From contig CM075760.1 in NCBI GenBank assembly GCA_037974335.1, positions 28,975,902-29,039,901 on the forward strand: a stretch of 64,000 nt of DNA, in the 5' to 3' direction. Source of the DNA: Prionace glauca. Its lineage: Eukaryota > Chordata > Chondrichthyes > Carcharhiniformes > Carcharhinidae. Each line of letters begins with the position of its first letter. Position 1 is the stretch's first letter. The notes under the pieces were generated by a model, which searched no databases, was not told where the DNA came from, and saw nothing but the letters and a program-made list of their open reading frames with translations. Below are positions 22,075-32,027 of this stretch, one piece after another. A program made the translations under genes and the position numbers.

Positions 22075-22300
22075 CATTGACATATGTCACAATCATATTA
22101 TTTAATGGAAATGTTTCTGAAATTCGTTTAAAGAAATGGAGTTGGGAAAGGCCATCGGGAGGATTGAGCCTGATCCTTCTCTGAATTAGGTCAGCCTGAA
22201 CTGTGTAACAAACAGAAATCATCTCACTTTAGAAACACAATGAGCTGTACTGAAGGGACACCATCATTTAAACTGCCCTTTAAGCTCGTCGTTTCTCAAT
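22075..22300 (+). repeat. Copied 3' flank of the tRNA-Leu block
   Basis: Parallels 11820-12045: 'gaggattgagcctgatcctt', then 'cagaaatcatctcac', then 'catcatttaaactgcc'. It is one of several copies of this segment. Confidence 0.8.
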
Positions 22301-22653
22301 TTCCTGTTGCTCTGTTTTTTGAAGGGAAGTAATGGGGGGTGGTGATGGCCTTCGCGTGATATTCGTCTCCATTGAGTATAGACTGAAGGCTCTGAAGAAG
22401 ATGTCACAGCTTCTGAACTCTGGAGACTCACTGGGGGTGGGAGAACATTCTGAAGTCCGCGTCCCGGACTTGCCTTCAGAGGAGGTCGGTGCGTGATTTT
22501 TTTGGCTGTGTCGTGTTGGAACTGACAATTGACGAGTCAAACGCAATATTCTGTTCTTACAAGGGCAACTGTCAAAAACGGCACCGCACAGAATCCTGCG
22601 TCCAACCCGAGCTGTTGGATTTCAGCTCCAAGGACAAAAACTTGCACCAATTC
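22301..22653. other. No recognised feature
   Basis: Its right end parallels the other tRNA-Leu upstream flanks. The rest is unassigned. Confidence 0.45.
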
Positions 22654-22735
22654 TGGCAGCGGTGGGATTCGAACCCACGCCTCAAGAGAGACTGGAGCCT
22701 AAATCCAGCGCCTTAGAGCGCTCGGCCACGCTACC
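22654..22735 (-). tRNA. tRNA-Leu(TAG)
   Basis: The 82-nt class II tRNA has anticodon TAG in 'gatttaggctcc', a T-arm 'gggttcgaatccc' and a paired acceptor. The D-loop has GC where the conserved GG (18-19) is expected, which could weaken the D-T loop contact, so activity is uncertain. TTTTT follows downstream. Confidence 0.85.
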
Positions 22736-23290
22736 ACATAGGAAAGCAGCTTGGTCATGTCATTTCATTGCATTAATAATGAAATATATCAGAATCCGTG
22801 GAGTTGGGATGGGCCATGAGGGAATCGTAACCGAATCAGATGATCCTGAAATGTGCAGCAAACAAAACTCATCTCCAGTCAGAAACACAATGAGCTGCAG
22901 TGAGGATCCGGCTCCATTTCAACTGTCCTTAACTTCGTCTCGACCTCAGAAAGAACAATATGGCTCCCTGTTGAATTTGTTCAGGGTCTTCACTTGAGAA
23001 AGGACAGGATACAAGGCGAGGCTGAGATTTGAGCGTTCTGCCGGGAAATAACTGATATTTATTGTCAGGGATTGGACGAGAGCAATAAATCTTCATTTCC
23101 TGACCTGCAATCAAAACAGCAGTGAAAGCTTCAAACTCTAACCACCAGACCAGCAGATTACAGCGGGTTTTACAACTTGTTATGTCCACAATCCTGTTGT
23201 TATTTTAAATTCCACGGCAGACCACATGCACCACAATTTTCTCCTGCAAAATAGCACCTTCTTTTTCAACACCAGGAAAGTGTTCAGCCA
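22736..23290 (+). repeat. Third copy of the tRNA-Leu 3' flank
   Basis: Parallels 11820-12370, including 'cagaaacacaatgagctgca', 'ctaaccaccagaccagcag' and 'ctcctgcaaaatagcac'. Moderately diverged. Confidence 0.75.
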
Positions 23291-23736
23291 ATTACAACAA
23301 TAACTGTGAGACAGTTATTGTTGTATGATTTTTTTAATGATTTTTTTTCCAAATCATTTTTATTTCAGGTTGAGGGAAAAGTTCTATTATTCAAATGTTT
23401 GTAAATTTTAATTAATCTGATGGGATCACCGTGCATTCTCTAATTATGAAATCAGGGGTATGTTCTTAAAAGGGGCAGAACGTAAGGTTGGAAGATGTTT
23501 TAATTGACGCAAGGAATGATGGACAAGGTAACATTGAGCTGGTGATGGCGGAACCCGGGAGTTCCAATGGTGCAAAATCACCATTTTCACCACCATGGGC
23601 TCGATGGCAGATGTCAAGTGTATGTACTAGCAGAGTGCGTTTTTTTAGTGAGAAACCTGCCCATTGGGTGACGGAAGAGAGGGAAGAGAAAGGCTAAAAT
23701 GATGGTGATCCGCTAATTGGGAAAGTCACTGTCAGC
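23291..23736. other. No recognised feature
   Basis: It contains T-runs near 23330-23350. No gene is supported. Confidence 0.4.
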
Positions 23737-23790
23737 TTCCCTGTTGGATCAGTGGTTTGGATTCTGCACTGTGGCCACAAGTTTATATCA
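23737..23790 (+). pseudogene. tRNA-Glu relic, 5' part
   Basis: 'tccctgttggatcagtggtt' then 'tggattctgcactgtggcc' follows the Glu gene through the anticodon stem, with the CTC anticodon lost. The downstream flank resembles that of the other Glu copies ('ggcaggtggctcatggataa'). Confidence 0.6.
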
Positions 23791-23899
23791 CTTGCGTGTG
23801 ATATAAACATGACAATGAGAAGGAATAAACTTGTATTGGGTGAATAAAAAAAAAAGAAACGAGACAAAAGGCAGGTGGCTCATGGATAAATTTCCACCA

Positions 23900-24510
23900 G
23901 CTTCTCATGTCCCTGAGTTCTCTAAGAGATCAGAAACCTGTTTATCCCAACCTTAAATGTGCTCGATGATGGGGCATACATAACTGTCAGGTACAGAAAA
24001 TACCAAAGATTCTTGCCCTTTGAGTGAAGTAATTTCTCCTTATCTTAGCCCTAAATGACCAGCCGGTGATCTGTGCCGCAGGGGGTTAGATTCCCGACCA
24101 GCAGAGAAAAAGAAAATCTCTCAGCCTCCATCCTATCAAACCGAATCAGCATTGTGTAAGTTTAAATAGATCACCGCTTATTCTTCTAAACTCCAGAGAA
24201 TTTCATCACAGGACAACTCACTGACCCCAGGGAACAATCTGATGAACCTTCTCTTTACCGTATCTAATGATCTAATGCAAAGCATATCCCTTTTTGAATG
24301 TGAAAGTCACATCTGCACAGAATATTCAACTTGGTTTCCACAAAATCCTGTGTAGCAGCAGAAACACCTCGTTATTTTAAAACTCCAGTCTGCCAGCAAT
24401 AAGAACAAAATGTAATTTCCCTTCCAAATATCTGCTACACCTACATGCTAACTTGAAGCATTCCTTGTACAAACGCATCTATTCCATTCTTAATATCAAC
24501 ATTTATGTTT
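23900..24510 (-). mobile_element. CR1-like LINE remnant
   Basis: Minus-strand match to CR1-like ORF2 C-terminal sequence: 'tgaagtaatttctcctta', 'attcttctaaactccagaga', 'ctgatgaaccttctcttta' and 'ctacatgctaacttgaagc' occur in the order expected. Heavily decayed. Confidence 0.65.
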
Positions 24511-24680
24511 ATCATCACGTCAAATATGTTCTCGCTTTCGATTTCTTTTCACGAAGAAGAAAATCGTTTTGCTTTCTAAATTAGCACCTAATCTGCCCCT
24601 CCACTCATAAGAGGACTCCGTTTCGCCTTCCACTCTATTTGCCTTTTGCCAACAGTTTGTATTAACTAAACTTTGGACGG

Positions 24681-24753
24681 AGGCTCCAGCGAGAATCGAA
24701 CTCGCGACCCCTGGTTTACAAGACCAGTGCTCTAACCACTGAGCTATGGAGCC
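24681..24753 (-). tRNA. tRNA-Thr(TGT)
   Basis: The 73-nt minus-strand tRNA starts 'ggctccatagctcagtggtt', has anticodon TGT in 'gtcttgtaaacc', and a T-arm 'gcgagttcgattctcgc'. All stems pair. Only TTT, not TTTT, follows closely. Confidence 0.94.
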
Positions 24754-25107
24754 AAATGCTGGGAACACCTCCCGGTACTAGTAAGATTATCAGTGGATTG
24801 AGGAGCAGGATGGGGTTTGAGGTGGGGGGTTTTTGATGAATGTGGAAATGTCTGAGGTGGAGAGCAGGAAGTTAAAAGACACAGCTTGAAAGTGACATGA
24901 TGTGACATGTGTGCTGTGTGTGTATCTGACATGTATGTTGTGTATCTGGCATGTATGCTCTTCAGAGTTTATCGTTAGTGTTACACCTCTGACTTCTCCA
25001 GCTCCGATGCCAGTTCATCCAGCTGGAAGATTTGGATGTTGTTCCCTTCACTGACGCTGTGGAGCGTGTTTTCGTTGAATAAAAAATTGAACAAAAAACT
25101 GATTCAC
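24754..25107. other. No recognised feature
   Basis: Intergenic; a G-rich patch lies near 24810-24830. No gene is supported. Confidence 0.4.
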
Positions 25108-25167
25108 TCCGTGACTGGGAATCGAAACCGCGTCACGGCGCCGATCCTGATCACTGGACCCTCAGTG
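25108..25167 (-). pseudogene. tRNA-Glu relic
   Basis: The minus strand keeps pieces of the D-arm and T-arm of tRNA-Glu ('gactgggaatcgaa' on plus), but part of the anticodon arm is missing. Confidence 0.55.
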
Positions 25168-25429
25168 ATGCTGATGTGAGAGATTTGTCATGAATTGACC
25201 ATCTCTGTACCCATCGCTTTATTTCCAATAATTTTCAACAAAAATAAGTCACGATGAGAAATGACGGGAGGTGAAAATGACAGGATTTGAACCTCAGTTA
25301 GAAAGTCCCAATCCATCCTTTGGGCAGGGATTGCAGTCTCAATGTTGGCAATTCTGTCTCTTATATCGACAAACAGCCATTCAGCCTGTGTTCCTGTCTG
25401 TCTTCTCCATCGGACTAACTCCGTTTGAT

Positions 25430-25520
25430 AAAGTGTCATCTGGACCCGAAACATCCGCCCTTTTCACTCCTTACAGGTGCTGTCAGACATTGGGAGATTT
25501 TGGAACATTTCCTCTTTCCC
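25430..25520 (+). repeat. Interspersed repeat fragment (family B)
   Basis: 'catctggacccgaaacatcc' followed by 'aggtgctgtcagacattgg' and 'ttttggaacatttcctc' resembles a repeat end that is common in fish and shark DNA; a relative lies at 41850-41960. Confidence 0.55.
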
Positions 25521-25662
25521 CATCCGCAGTAATTTGCTTTTATCACTGAGGACATTTGGTTGAGATTATTTGAAGAAAGATGAAAATGATGCATTAACGA
25601 ATGGGCAGAAATCATTGCTCTCTTAGATATCTGGGAGACGAAAGCTTTTCGCTTACACGCCA

Positions 25663-25735
25663 GCCGAAATAGCTCAGTTGGGAGAGCGTTAGACTGAAGA
25701 TCTAAAGGTCCCTGGTTCAATCCCGGGTTTCGGCA
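25663..25735 (+). tRNA. tRNA-Phe(GAA), second gene
   Basis: Same as the gene at 10891 except for one T-loop change (TTCAATC for TTCGATC). Stems pair and the anticodon is GAA. The 5' flank from ~25570 matches the inverted flank of the other gene. No TTTT lies within 20 bp. Confidence 0.93.
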
Positions 25736-26033
25736 GGATCACCTTGCTGGTTTCCTGTGCTAATTGGTAGTGCATTTTGCCTCACACACTCTTCAAACAT
25801 CAGTTCACACAAATTGCAACAGACCAAATACCAATTGGCTTTCTGCTGGCGATTGGAGACTGAGGGATATAATCCTGCTGCTTCTCCCTGTCTCACTCAC
25901 TGTGGAGCCGGGGGAAAGAGAATCATTGATGGGTTTGTTCCCCGGTCGGAAATGTGGCCTCGAATAACGGTTACGAGCGAAGGTAACAGTGCTGTAGCCT
26001 TTAACAATTTGACAAAAATAAGCAAAGCTGAGT

Positions 26034-26128
26034 GCTCCAGTGGCGCAATCGGTTAGCGCGCGGTACTTATACAGCAGTGCAGTCAGCGGGCTATGCCGAG
26101 GTTGTGAGTTCGAGCCTCACCTGGAGCA
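26034..26128 (+). tRNA. tRNA-Ile(TAT) with intron
   Basis: The 95-nt gene has ends 'gctccagtggcgcaatcggt' and 'cacctggagca'. A 21-nt intron (26072-26092) follows base 37, just after the TAT anticodon, as is usual for Ile(TAT). The mature tRNA would be 74 nt with all stems paired. Processing needs the tRNA splicing endonuclease and ligase. TTTT begins four bases after the gene. Confidence 0.95.
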
Positions 26129-26179
26129 CCAGTTTTAGGTGAGACGATCGTGGAATCCCTCGATCAGCTAATAATCTGG

Positions 26180-27457
26180 GACCACCAGGACGCTGGTGGA
26201 ATTTGAATACAACAAACAAGATTGGAATAGTAAATCTACTCCAGCTCGCTCACCGCCGCAACAGGTCCACAGCAGACACCATCTCCCTGGCCCTGTACTC
26301 AACGCTGCAACACCTCGATAACAAATACACCGATGTCAGGCTACTATTTATTGAATGCAGCTCAGCCTTGTTCCGATGGAACTCATCTCCAAACTCCGTG
26401 GCCTGGGCTCAGCTCCTCCCTCTACAACCAGATCCTGAACTTCCTAACCCACAGCACTAATCAGTAAGGACAGACAACAGCACCTCCTCCACCATCATCC
26501 TCAACAGCGGTGTCCCACAAGGTTGTGTACTCACCCACCACCGCCCCCTCCCCCCATACAATCCTGATATACCGATGACGATGTGGTCAAATTTCCCTCC
26601 AATTCGATTTTCAGTTTTGATGACGACACCACCGTATTGAGTCTTATCTCAAACAATGACGAGACAGATAGAGAATCTGGTGGAATTGGTGCGGCGACAA
26701 TAATCTCTCCCTCAATGTCAACAAAACGAATTAAATTGTCATCGACTTTAGGAAGCTTGAGGAGAAATTGCCCCTGTCTACATCAACCTGGACGAAGTAG
26801 GAAGGGTCTAGAGCTTCACGTTTTTAGGTGACCAGATCATCAACAACCTGTCCTGGTCCCTCCCGATGCTGACACTATAGTTAAGGAAGCCCACTAACGC
26901 CCACAAACGCCTTTACTTTCTCAGAAGTCGAAGGACATTTGGCATGTCAGCTACAACTCTCACCAACCTTTACAAAGCACCGTGGAAAGCATCCTCTCTG
27001 GTTGTATCACAGCTTGGTTTGGCTCCTGCTCTGCCAAGGAACGTAAGGAAGTACAAAAAGTCGTGAATGTAGCACAGTCCATCATGCAAACCAGCCTCGC
27101 ATTCCTTGGCTCTGTCTACATTGCTTCGGCAAAGCAGCCAGAATAATTGAGGATCCCACGCACCCCGGATATTCTCTCTTCCACTTTCTACCGTCAGGAA
27201 AATTACAAATGTTTGAGTTCATGTACCCACCAAATTCAAGAACAGCTTCTTCCCTGCTGCCATCAGGCTTTTAAATGGAACTACCTCGCACAAAGTTGAT
27301 CTTTCTCGATACCTCAGCTATGAAAGTTCCACCACATTCTGCTCTCGCTCCTGTCCTTCTCCATGTACTTACGCTTTCTCTGTATAGCGCGCAACAACAA
27401 TACTTTTCAGTTTATGTTAATACATTTGACAATAAGAAAGCAAATCAAATCAAATCT
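26180..27457 (+). mobile_element. L2/Rex1-like LINE remnant
   Basis: A decayed ORF2 with the recognisable pieces NRSTADTISLALYSTLQHLD and VRLLFIECSSA (near 26240-26370), GVPQGCVL (near 26510), a thumb region coding near SFTFLGDQIINNLSWS, and a C-terminal end near NSFFPAAIRLLNGT. The frame is broken many times. It ends in AAATC repeats (27441-27457), the tail type of this LINE group. The clade is assigned from memory of fish elements. Confidence 0.8.
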
Positions 27458-27461
27458 CTCC

Positions 27462-27605
27462 GAGGTGCTGCTTCATTGGATGAGATATTAAACCACCATC
27501 TCGATGGCGCTCTCTGATTCAAAGTTAAAATATCCCACAGCCACATTTTCAAGAATGAAAAATGATAATTCTCCCCCATGTTTCTGGGCCAATATCACAA
27601 TTTAA
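27462..27605 (+). mobile_element. SINE fragment
   Basis: 'ggatgagatattaaaccacc' and 'atatcccacagccacattt', then 'tctgggccaatatcaca', follow the body of a widespread shark SINE. An inverted piece of the same element is at 37135-37225. Confidence 0.6.
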
Positions 27606-27997
27606 ACACGTGTGCGTTTTATATCTTTATCTCAAAGCAGTCTAGCTCTGCACAAAATTGGTGTTGGGCAGGAGATTTATTGGAATGGTATTTTTGATCA
27701 TGAACCTCTCCAACTAATGGTCAGTTCACACAGGGTGAAACCAATAGCAATTCCCCCTCACTCTGGGCCACTGGTGGAGGAGATGCCACAAATATCCCCA
27801 AAATAAACCATTTAAAACATATTTTTACCGAGTGTGGGCTTCGATGTCGAATCAAGCATTTATTGCACTTTGCTAGTTTCCTTTGCCATAGCGGTGGTAG
27901 TGTTGGAAAGGCACTATTCCAGTCAGGGTGATAGTCAGAAAATCTAACTGTGAGTTGAAACGGGAATGTCACTGTCTCGTGACGAAAATAATACAAT
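27606..27997. other. No recognised feature
   Basis: Intergenic; no supported gene. Confidence 0.4.
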
Positions 27998-28120
27998 ATC
28001 ACCATCTGCTGGCGGCTTTCGTTTACTGCAGGCGCCGGCCTTTGCGAGTCACAGAGAGGTTCAGTCACTCGATAGCTGGACCTGGGAGCCAGTTGCTGAA
28101 GTGTGAATATTGAATATCGT
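27998..28120 (-). promoter_or_regulatory. CTCF-like motif facing minus
   Basis: On the minus strand 'gccgccagcagatggtgat' matches the motif at 19305 and the CTCF core at about 12 of 14 positions. The surrounding ~115 bp are an inverted copy of 19215-19340. Confidence 0.4.
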
Positions 28121-29267
28121 TGTCAGGGATGAAAGTTTGCAGCAGGAGGTCGGGTGGCCATTTGCCCTTTTGTTATCATCCACTCTATGCGAACATTGTT
28201 TGCCATTGCCCATGGGAGTTATTGCCTGGAGATTGCATTTAGGGATTAATGTACACAACTGATGTAGTTATCAGATGTTAATTCCATCCAAACGTATAGT
28301 AGATAAACGTTGCTGCACTTTGATGCACTAAGGTCTTTGGAGCTTAAGTTGTGAATGATACCTGGACGATACAATACTAATACGCAAACAAACTGACAGA
28401 TTAATATTTTTCAATTTTTTTATTGAAGTTGGCGTCAGTTTGTGTTGGTCCGTGCAAAATAAATGGTTTGGGAAAAGCATTTTGCCAGCGCGACCAAAGA
28501 AGTTACAGGATTCACATCGAAACATCACATCGATGTATAATTATGTCATCAGATAATTATTATTATTTTTCCGAGTAACAGACACTTCAGGTTAGATGAC
28601 TATAAAGAAGGGAGAAATGCTTTCCTTGTTCTGCATCTTGATAGCTCATTCTGTTTATCCGATGTGCACGACATTAAGAATGAATAAAACGAATTCAAAT
28701 CAACACGAAACTTTGCCGATTTCAACTGTTACTGCGCCGCATGCAGAGGGAATTGATTTTGCCCTGATTCCCACTAAATTAAGCATTTTGCCTAACCATT
28801 GTAATTTTAAACTTACCTGTAAAATACAGAAATATGTTCGCTACTATTAACAGAATTCTTCTAGTGAGGATTTTTTTTCATAAGATTCCGAGACAAGTTA
28901 GATTTTCTAAACTCCGCATTTTCAAGGCACTTCGAAAAGAGCGTCAGAACGAACAACTGACAGAGACAGAAACAAGAAAAGGGAGGCAGAAACCCTGAAA
29001 ATGTCAGAAAGACAAAGAGAAGCAATGGGACTAGATAATTCTCTCTGAATCCCACTTATTGGTGCCCCACTTCGATCAGCACTCACAAAACAGCCAGATG
29101 TACTCCTGAAAAACAACCTCAGTTTCTGAGTCAGTGAAGCCACATTCTGACCTGGGTTACACTTTTTATCAGATTAGAAGAATCAAAAAATCGAGAAGAA
29201 CCTGAATTTTTCTGTCGAACTCTAAAGAGATTACTGTGTGTCCCCCTTGCTCCTTACTGCTAATAAA
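28121..29267. other. No recognised feature
   Basis: About 1.1 kb of AT-rich sequence without a supported gene, RNA or repeat. Confidence 0.45.
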
Positions 29268-29413
29268 GGACTTGCTGTCTGGCACCCGACGAAGGGGAAA
29301 AGCCCCGAAAACCAGTGACATTTGCTACCAGATAAAACTGTTGGACTTTAACCTGGTGTTGTGAGACTTCTTATTGTGTTTACCCCAGTCCAACGCCGGC
29401 ATCTCCACATCGA
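29268..29413 (+). mobile_element. Repeat family A, 3' fragment
   Basis: 'acccgacgaaggggaaaagc' to 'ccagtccaacgccggcatc'. 5' truncated relative to 12780-13378. It lies ~120 bp upstream of a V pseudogene. Confidence 0.85.
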
Positions 29414-29532
29414 GTCTCTGTTCAGTCAATGTGTTATCCAGGAATTGTGTTTAATTTCTGGCTTTTGGAATACTCTGCATTTGTGTTATAGGAACCAATA
29501 TTCCCATTATGAACCAATATTCATTATCCCAG

Positions 29533-29796
29533 GCTCCTCCTGAATTAACAATTCAGGAAAGACAGAGCACAATACCGGATTATTGTTAGTCAATAACCAA
29601 CCGTGAACCAACTCTGTTCTGGTACATCCAGTATACCGGAAAAGATCCGAAATACTCAATGAGGATGCAGAGCGGGAGATTCGTCTGAAGATTTGCCAGA
29701 CTTTCTGCTATTTGCACAAAGGAAACAAAACTGCTCTTTTAAATCAGCCGGGGCTCTTCACTCCGACAGCGCTGTGTATTTCTGTGCCACTGAGTC
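29533..29796 (+). pseudogene. TCR V-segment pseudogene
   Basis: A splice acceptor (atcccag) precedes a V-like exon. The FR2 piece TLFWYIQYTGKDPKYS and the FR3 end ALHSDSAVYFCATES (Cys104 in YFC) are clear and lie in different frames. In-frame stops occur in FR1-CDR1 and after FR2, with a frameshift between FR2 and FR3. No leader exon was found. It is related to the relic at 43797. Confidence 0.8.
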
Positions 29797-29836
29797 CACA
29801 CTGCTGCAGAGATCGAGCGGTTCCCGGACAAAACCT
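29797..29836 (+). promoter_or_regulatory. 23-RSS of the V pseudogene
   Basis: Heptamer CACACTG at 29797-29803, 23-24 bp spacer, nonamer-like 'acaaaacct'. One change in the heptamer and a shortened A-run in the nonamer suggest weak activity at best. Confidence 0.7.
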
Positions 29837-29848
29837 CACAGTAAGGTA

Positions 29849-29864
29849 CCACCAGAGGGTGCTC
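29849..29864 (+). promoter_or_regulatory. CTCF-like motif 3' of the RSS
   Basis: 'ccaccagagggtgctc' fits the CTCF core consensus except for T in place of C after AGAGGG. It starts 12 bp past the nonamer. A related copy lies after the RSS at 43948. Confidence 0.5.
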
Positions 29865-29936
29865 TCGCACCGATAAACAGAAAGAAAAATTCACTCTCCA
29901 CATTTACTCTCCACTGAGAGAGTCGCAGATGCCTTC

Positions 29937-30656
29937 CTAAAATATCAGAACAAAACACAACCTCAACAAGAGATGATGAACATTTGAGGAATTGTATTGG
30001 TTAATTACAAGTCGCAGTTGGACTATCGCTGATCTTCTTAAATGTATTTGATCTATTTAGTTTAATAATAGTCATTTGACCCAGTCCCCGTGTCTGTCTA
30101 ATATTCAGCAACTCAATCCTCATCAAGTTTAGAAGCCTTTTTCCGGGGACCTGTGGCCTGGGTTTATTTGATCCGAGGAGAGTTTTGCAGCTTCAGAGGA
30201 AGTGTATACTCAATGAAGAGATTTCACAAGGAAGTGACTGAGATCTTTAAAATAAACATTCAGAATAGAACCCCCCCAATGAACAGTGAACTACAGAATG
30301 TTTCCGTAATGCTGGAGTGTTTTTGTTACTATGAGCAAGCCAGAATTTGCTGCTGCTAATTTACAGAGCAAGGTTTCCTTCCCGGAATCCCATCTGGAAA
30401 AGTGCAGCAGTTCCACTGTCGAGGTGGTGAAAGCAGCCTGGCTCGAGGTGTTTCCTTTTAATATCAACCAACTCACCACCGACTGATCTCACAGACTCAA
30501 AGAGGCACGATGACTGAAGTGGCCGGATACTGGAAACACTTGGGTGAAGGCTGATCTCAGGTTAATGAGGATTCTTGCCTGGCTGACTGTTACATTGTGG
30601 CTGCATCTGCCCACGATTCTGTGCAGCAGACACGGTTTCAACCTATAGTTCAAGGC
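29937..30656. other. Intergenic between V pseudogenes
   Basis: No V exon, leader or known repeat was recognised. Confidence 0.45.
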
Positions 30657-31011
30657 AGTTTTTGTACATCAGTCAGACTGATTTCCATGACGATGAGACT
30701 GAAAGCGCAGTGATACACGGCAGCGTCAGTCAGCTGCAGACCAGAGATAGTCAAACTGGTGAATTTACTCGATGTCTGAAGCTCTCCAGAGAAACGGCTT
30801 TTAGCAAAATCTGTTATATCTTCAACAAATGTCGAATTTTTCCTCAATATAAATAGATGCTGTTTCTCTGAGTGTTGCCTGTACCAGGATGAAACGTAGT
30901 TGATCATTGTAATATCATAGGTACAGGTTAAACTCAATGTTTCTTCTTCCGTCTTTCATCCTGAGGATAGCGACAGAGTGACAGAATCTCCACGACTCAG
31001 TTCTGAAAAAC
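30657..31011 (-). pseudogene. TCR V segment, minus strand, one stop
   Basis: A V exon runs from 31011 (acceptor gagcag) to 30696. It has FSELSRGDSVTLSLSSG, then a TGA stop in FR1, then KTEEETLSLTC (Cys23), SSWYRQHSEKQHLFILRK (FR2) and LTISGLQLTDAAVYHCAFS (FR3, Cys104). Apart from the single stop the frame is clean. The RSS follows: degenerate heptamer catcgtc (30689-30695), exact 23-bp spacer, good nonamer ACAAAAACT (30657-30665). No leader exon was found upstream. It would belong to a TCR alpha/delta-type family. Confidence 0.85.
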
Positions 31012-31655
31012 CTGCTCAAACAGAAATAAATCAGACCGACTGAATACGTAAAATTTCATTTTAAATCACGTTTGTAACATTAAAGTAAATATGAAATGTG
31101 TTTGGTTCACAATTACTTGTTATGAATATTATCCAAACAGCCCAAATGTTGAGCATTTCCTTTGCCTGTTCTGTAAAACAGGAATTGGAGATTTGAAAAC
31201 ATCCGTTTCAAACTTCACCCTGTATATTTTGCCTCGGGATGCTCTCACTGCATTTCCCTGTGTCCGCGGTGGTGCTGTGGGGTTAGTAGCTGGTGAGCCG
31301 GCAGCCAGTGAATGGATTCACCCCGAGCTGGGTTCAGTCAATGTTCTGATAGGGAGAATGGTTTCCTCGTAAGACACGTGGGGCGAGATTGGTAACCGGA
31401 AACATGGGGTTACCGATGGGGTTTATTTATTCCGGTTTCAATTCTCCATCTCTAATTCCAGTAGAATCGACATCCGTGAGCGGATAAAGCTCGAGTCTCA
31501 ACTTCTTTCATCAGCTCGACAGAGAGACGCCACAGTTACAACTGGAGCGGGTTTTTGGCTCCTTGTTATTTCGTGTGAATATTATATACATATCCTAATT
31601 CTAAACTGAACTCCTTGGACAATTACTTGAGCAGTAATTTCATATGATCTGAAAA
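31012..31655. other. Gap between divergent V segments
   Basis: This would hold the leader and promoter of the minus-strand V and the promoter of the plus-strand V. I could not identify a leader for the former. A TATA-like 'tattatatac' lies ~70 bp before the plus-strand start. Confidence 0.4.
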
Positions 31656-31988
31656 ATGTTCCGAATTTACAGATTCTCTTTGCTGCTTTTCACTCTGATC
31701 TTCACGGGAGTGACTGGAGCAGATGAGGTGATGCAGCTCCCTCGGTGGGAGGTTGTCAGCGAAGAGGAAACCATATCCATCAACTGCACCACCACCACTG
31801 CGTTTAGAAGCTTGTCTTGGTACAGACAGTCCCCGAATCAGCCACCCCAGCATCTGGTGACGGCCAGAAGAGAAACCGATCAAAGCGAGAGGATCACTGC
31901 CTCAATCGGGGAAGGCCACAAATTCAGTGCCCTGACTGTGAGAGACGCCAGAGTTACAGACACCGCCACCTATCTCTGTGCCGTGAGC
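31656..31988 (+). CDS. TCR V gene with uninterrupted leader (TRAV-like)
   Basis: The variable domain of a TCR chain, joined to J by RAG recombination and displayed on T cells. A single open frame of 111 codons contains a signal peptide (MFRIYRFSLLLFTLIFTGVT, cleavage near residue 21-22), Cys44 (Cys23 by V numbering) in SINC, Trp55 in WYRQ, FR3 SALTVRDARVTDTATYLCAVS, and Cys108 (Cys104). No stop or frameshift occurs up to the RSS. The usual intron between leader part 1 and part 2 is absent. CAVS resembles TRAV ends. It is orientated head-to-head with the minus-strand V at 30.7 kb. It is one of only two V segments here that look usable. Confidence 0.88.
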
Positions 31989-32027
31989 CACAGTGTAACA
32001 AACACGGGGGGGTCCCATACAAAAACC
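31989..32027 (+). promoter_or_regulatory. Perfect 23-RSS
   Basis: Consensus heptamer CACAGTG (31989-31995), exactly 23 bp spacer, consensus nonamer ACAAAAACC (32019-32027), directly after the CAVS codons. This is the RSS type found 3' of V segments. Confidence 0.95.
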
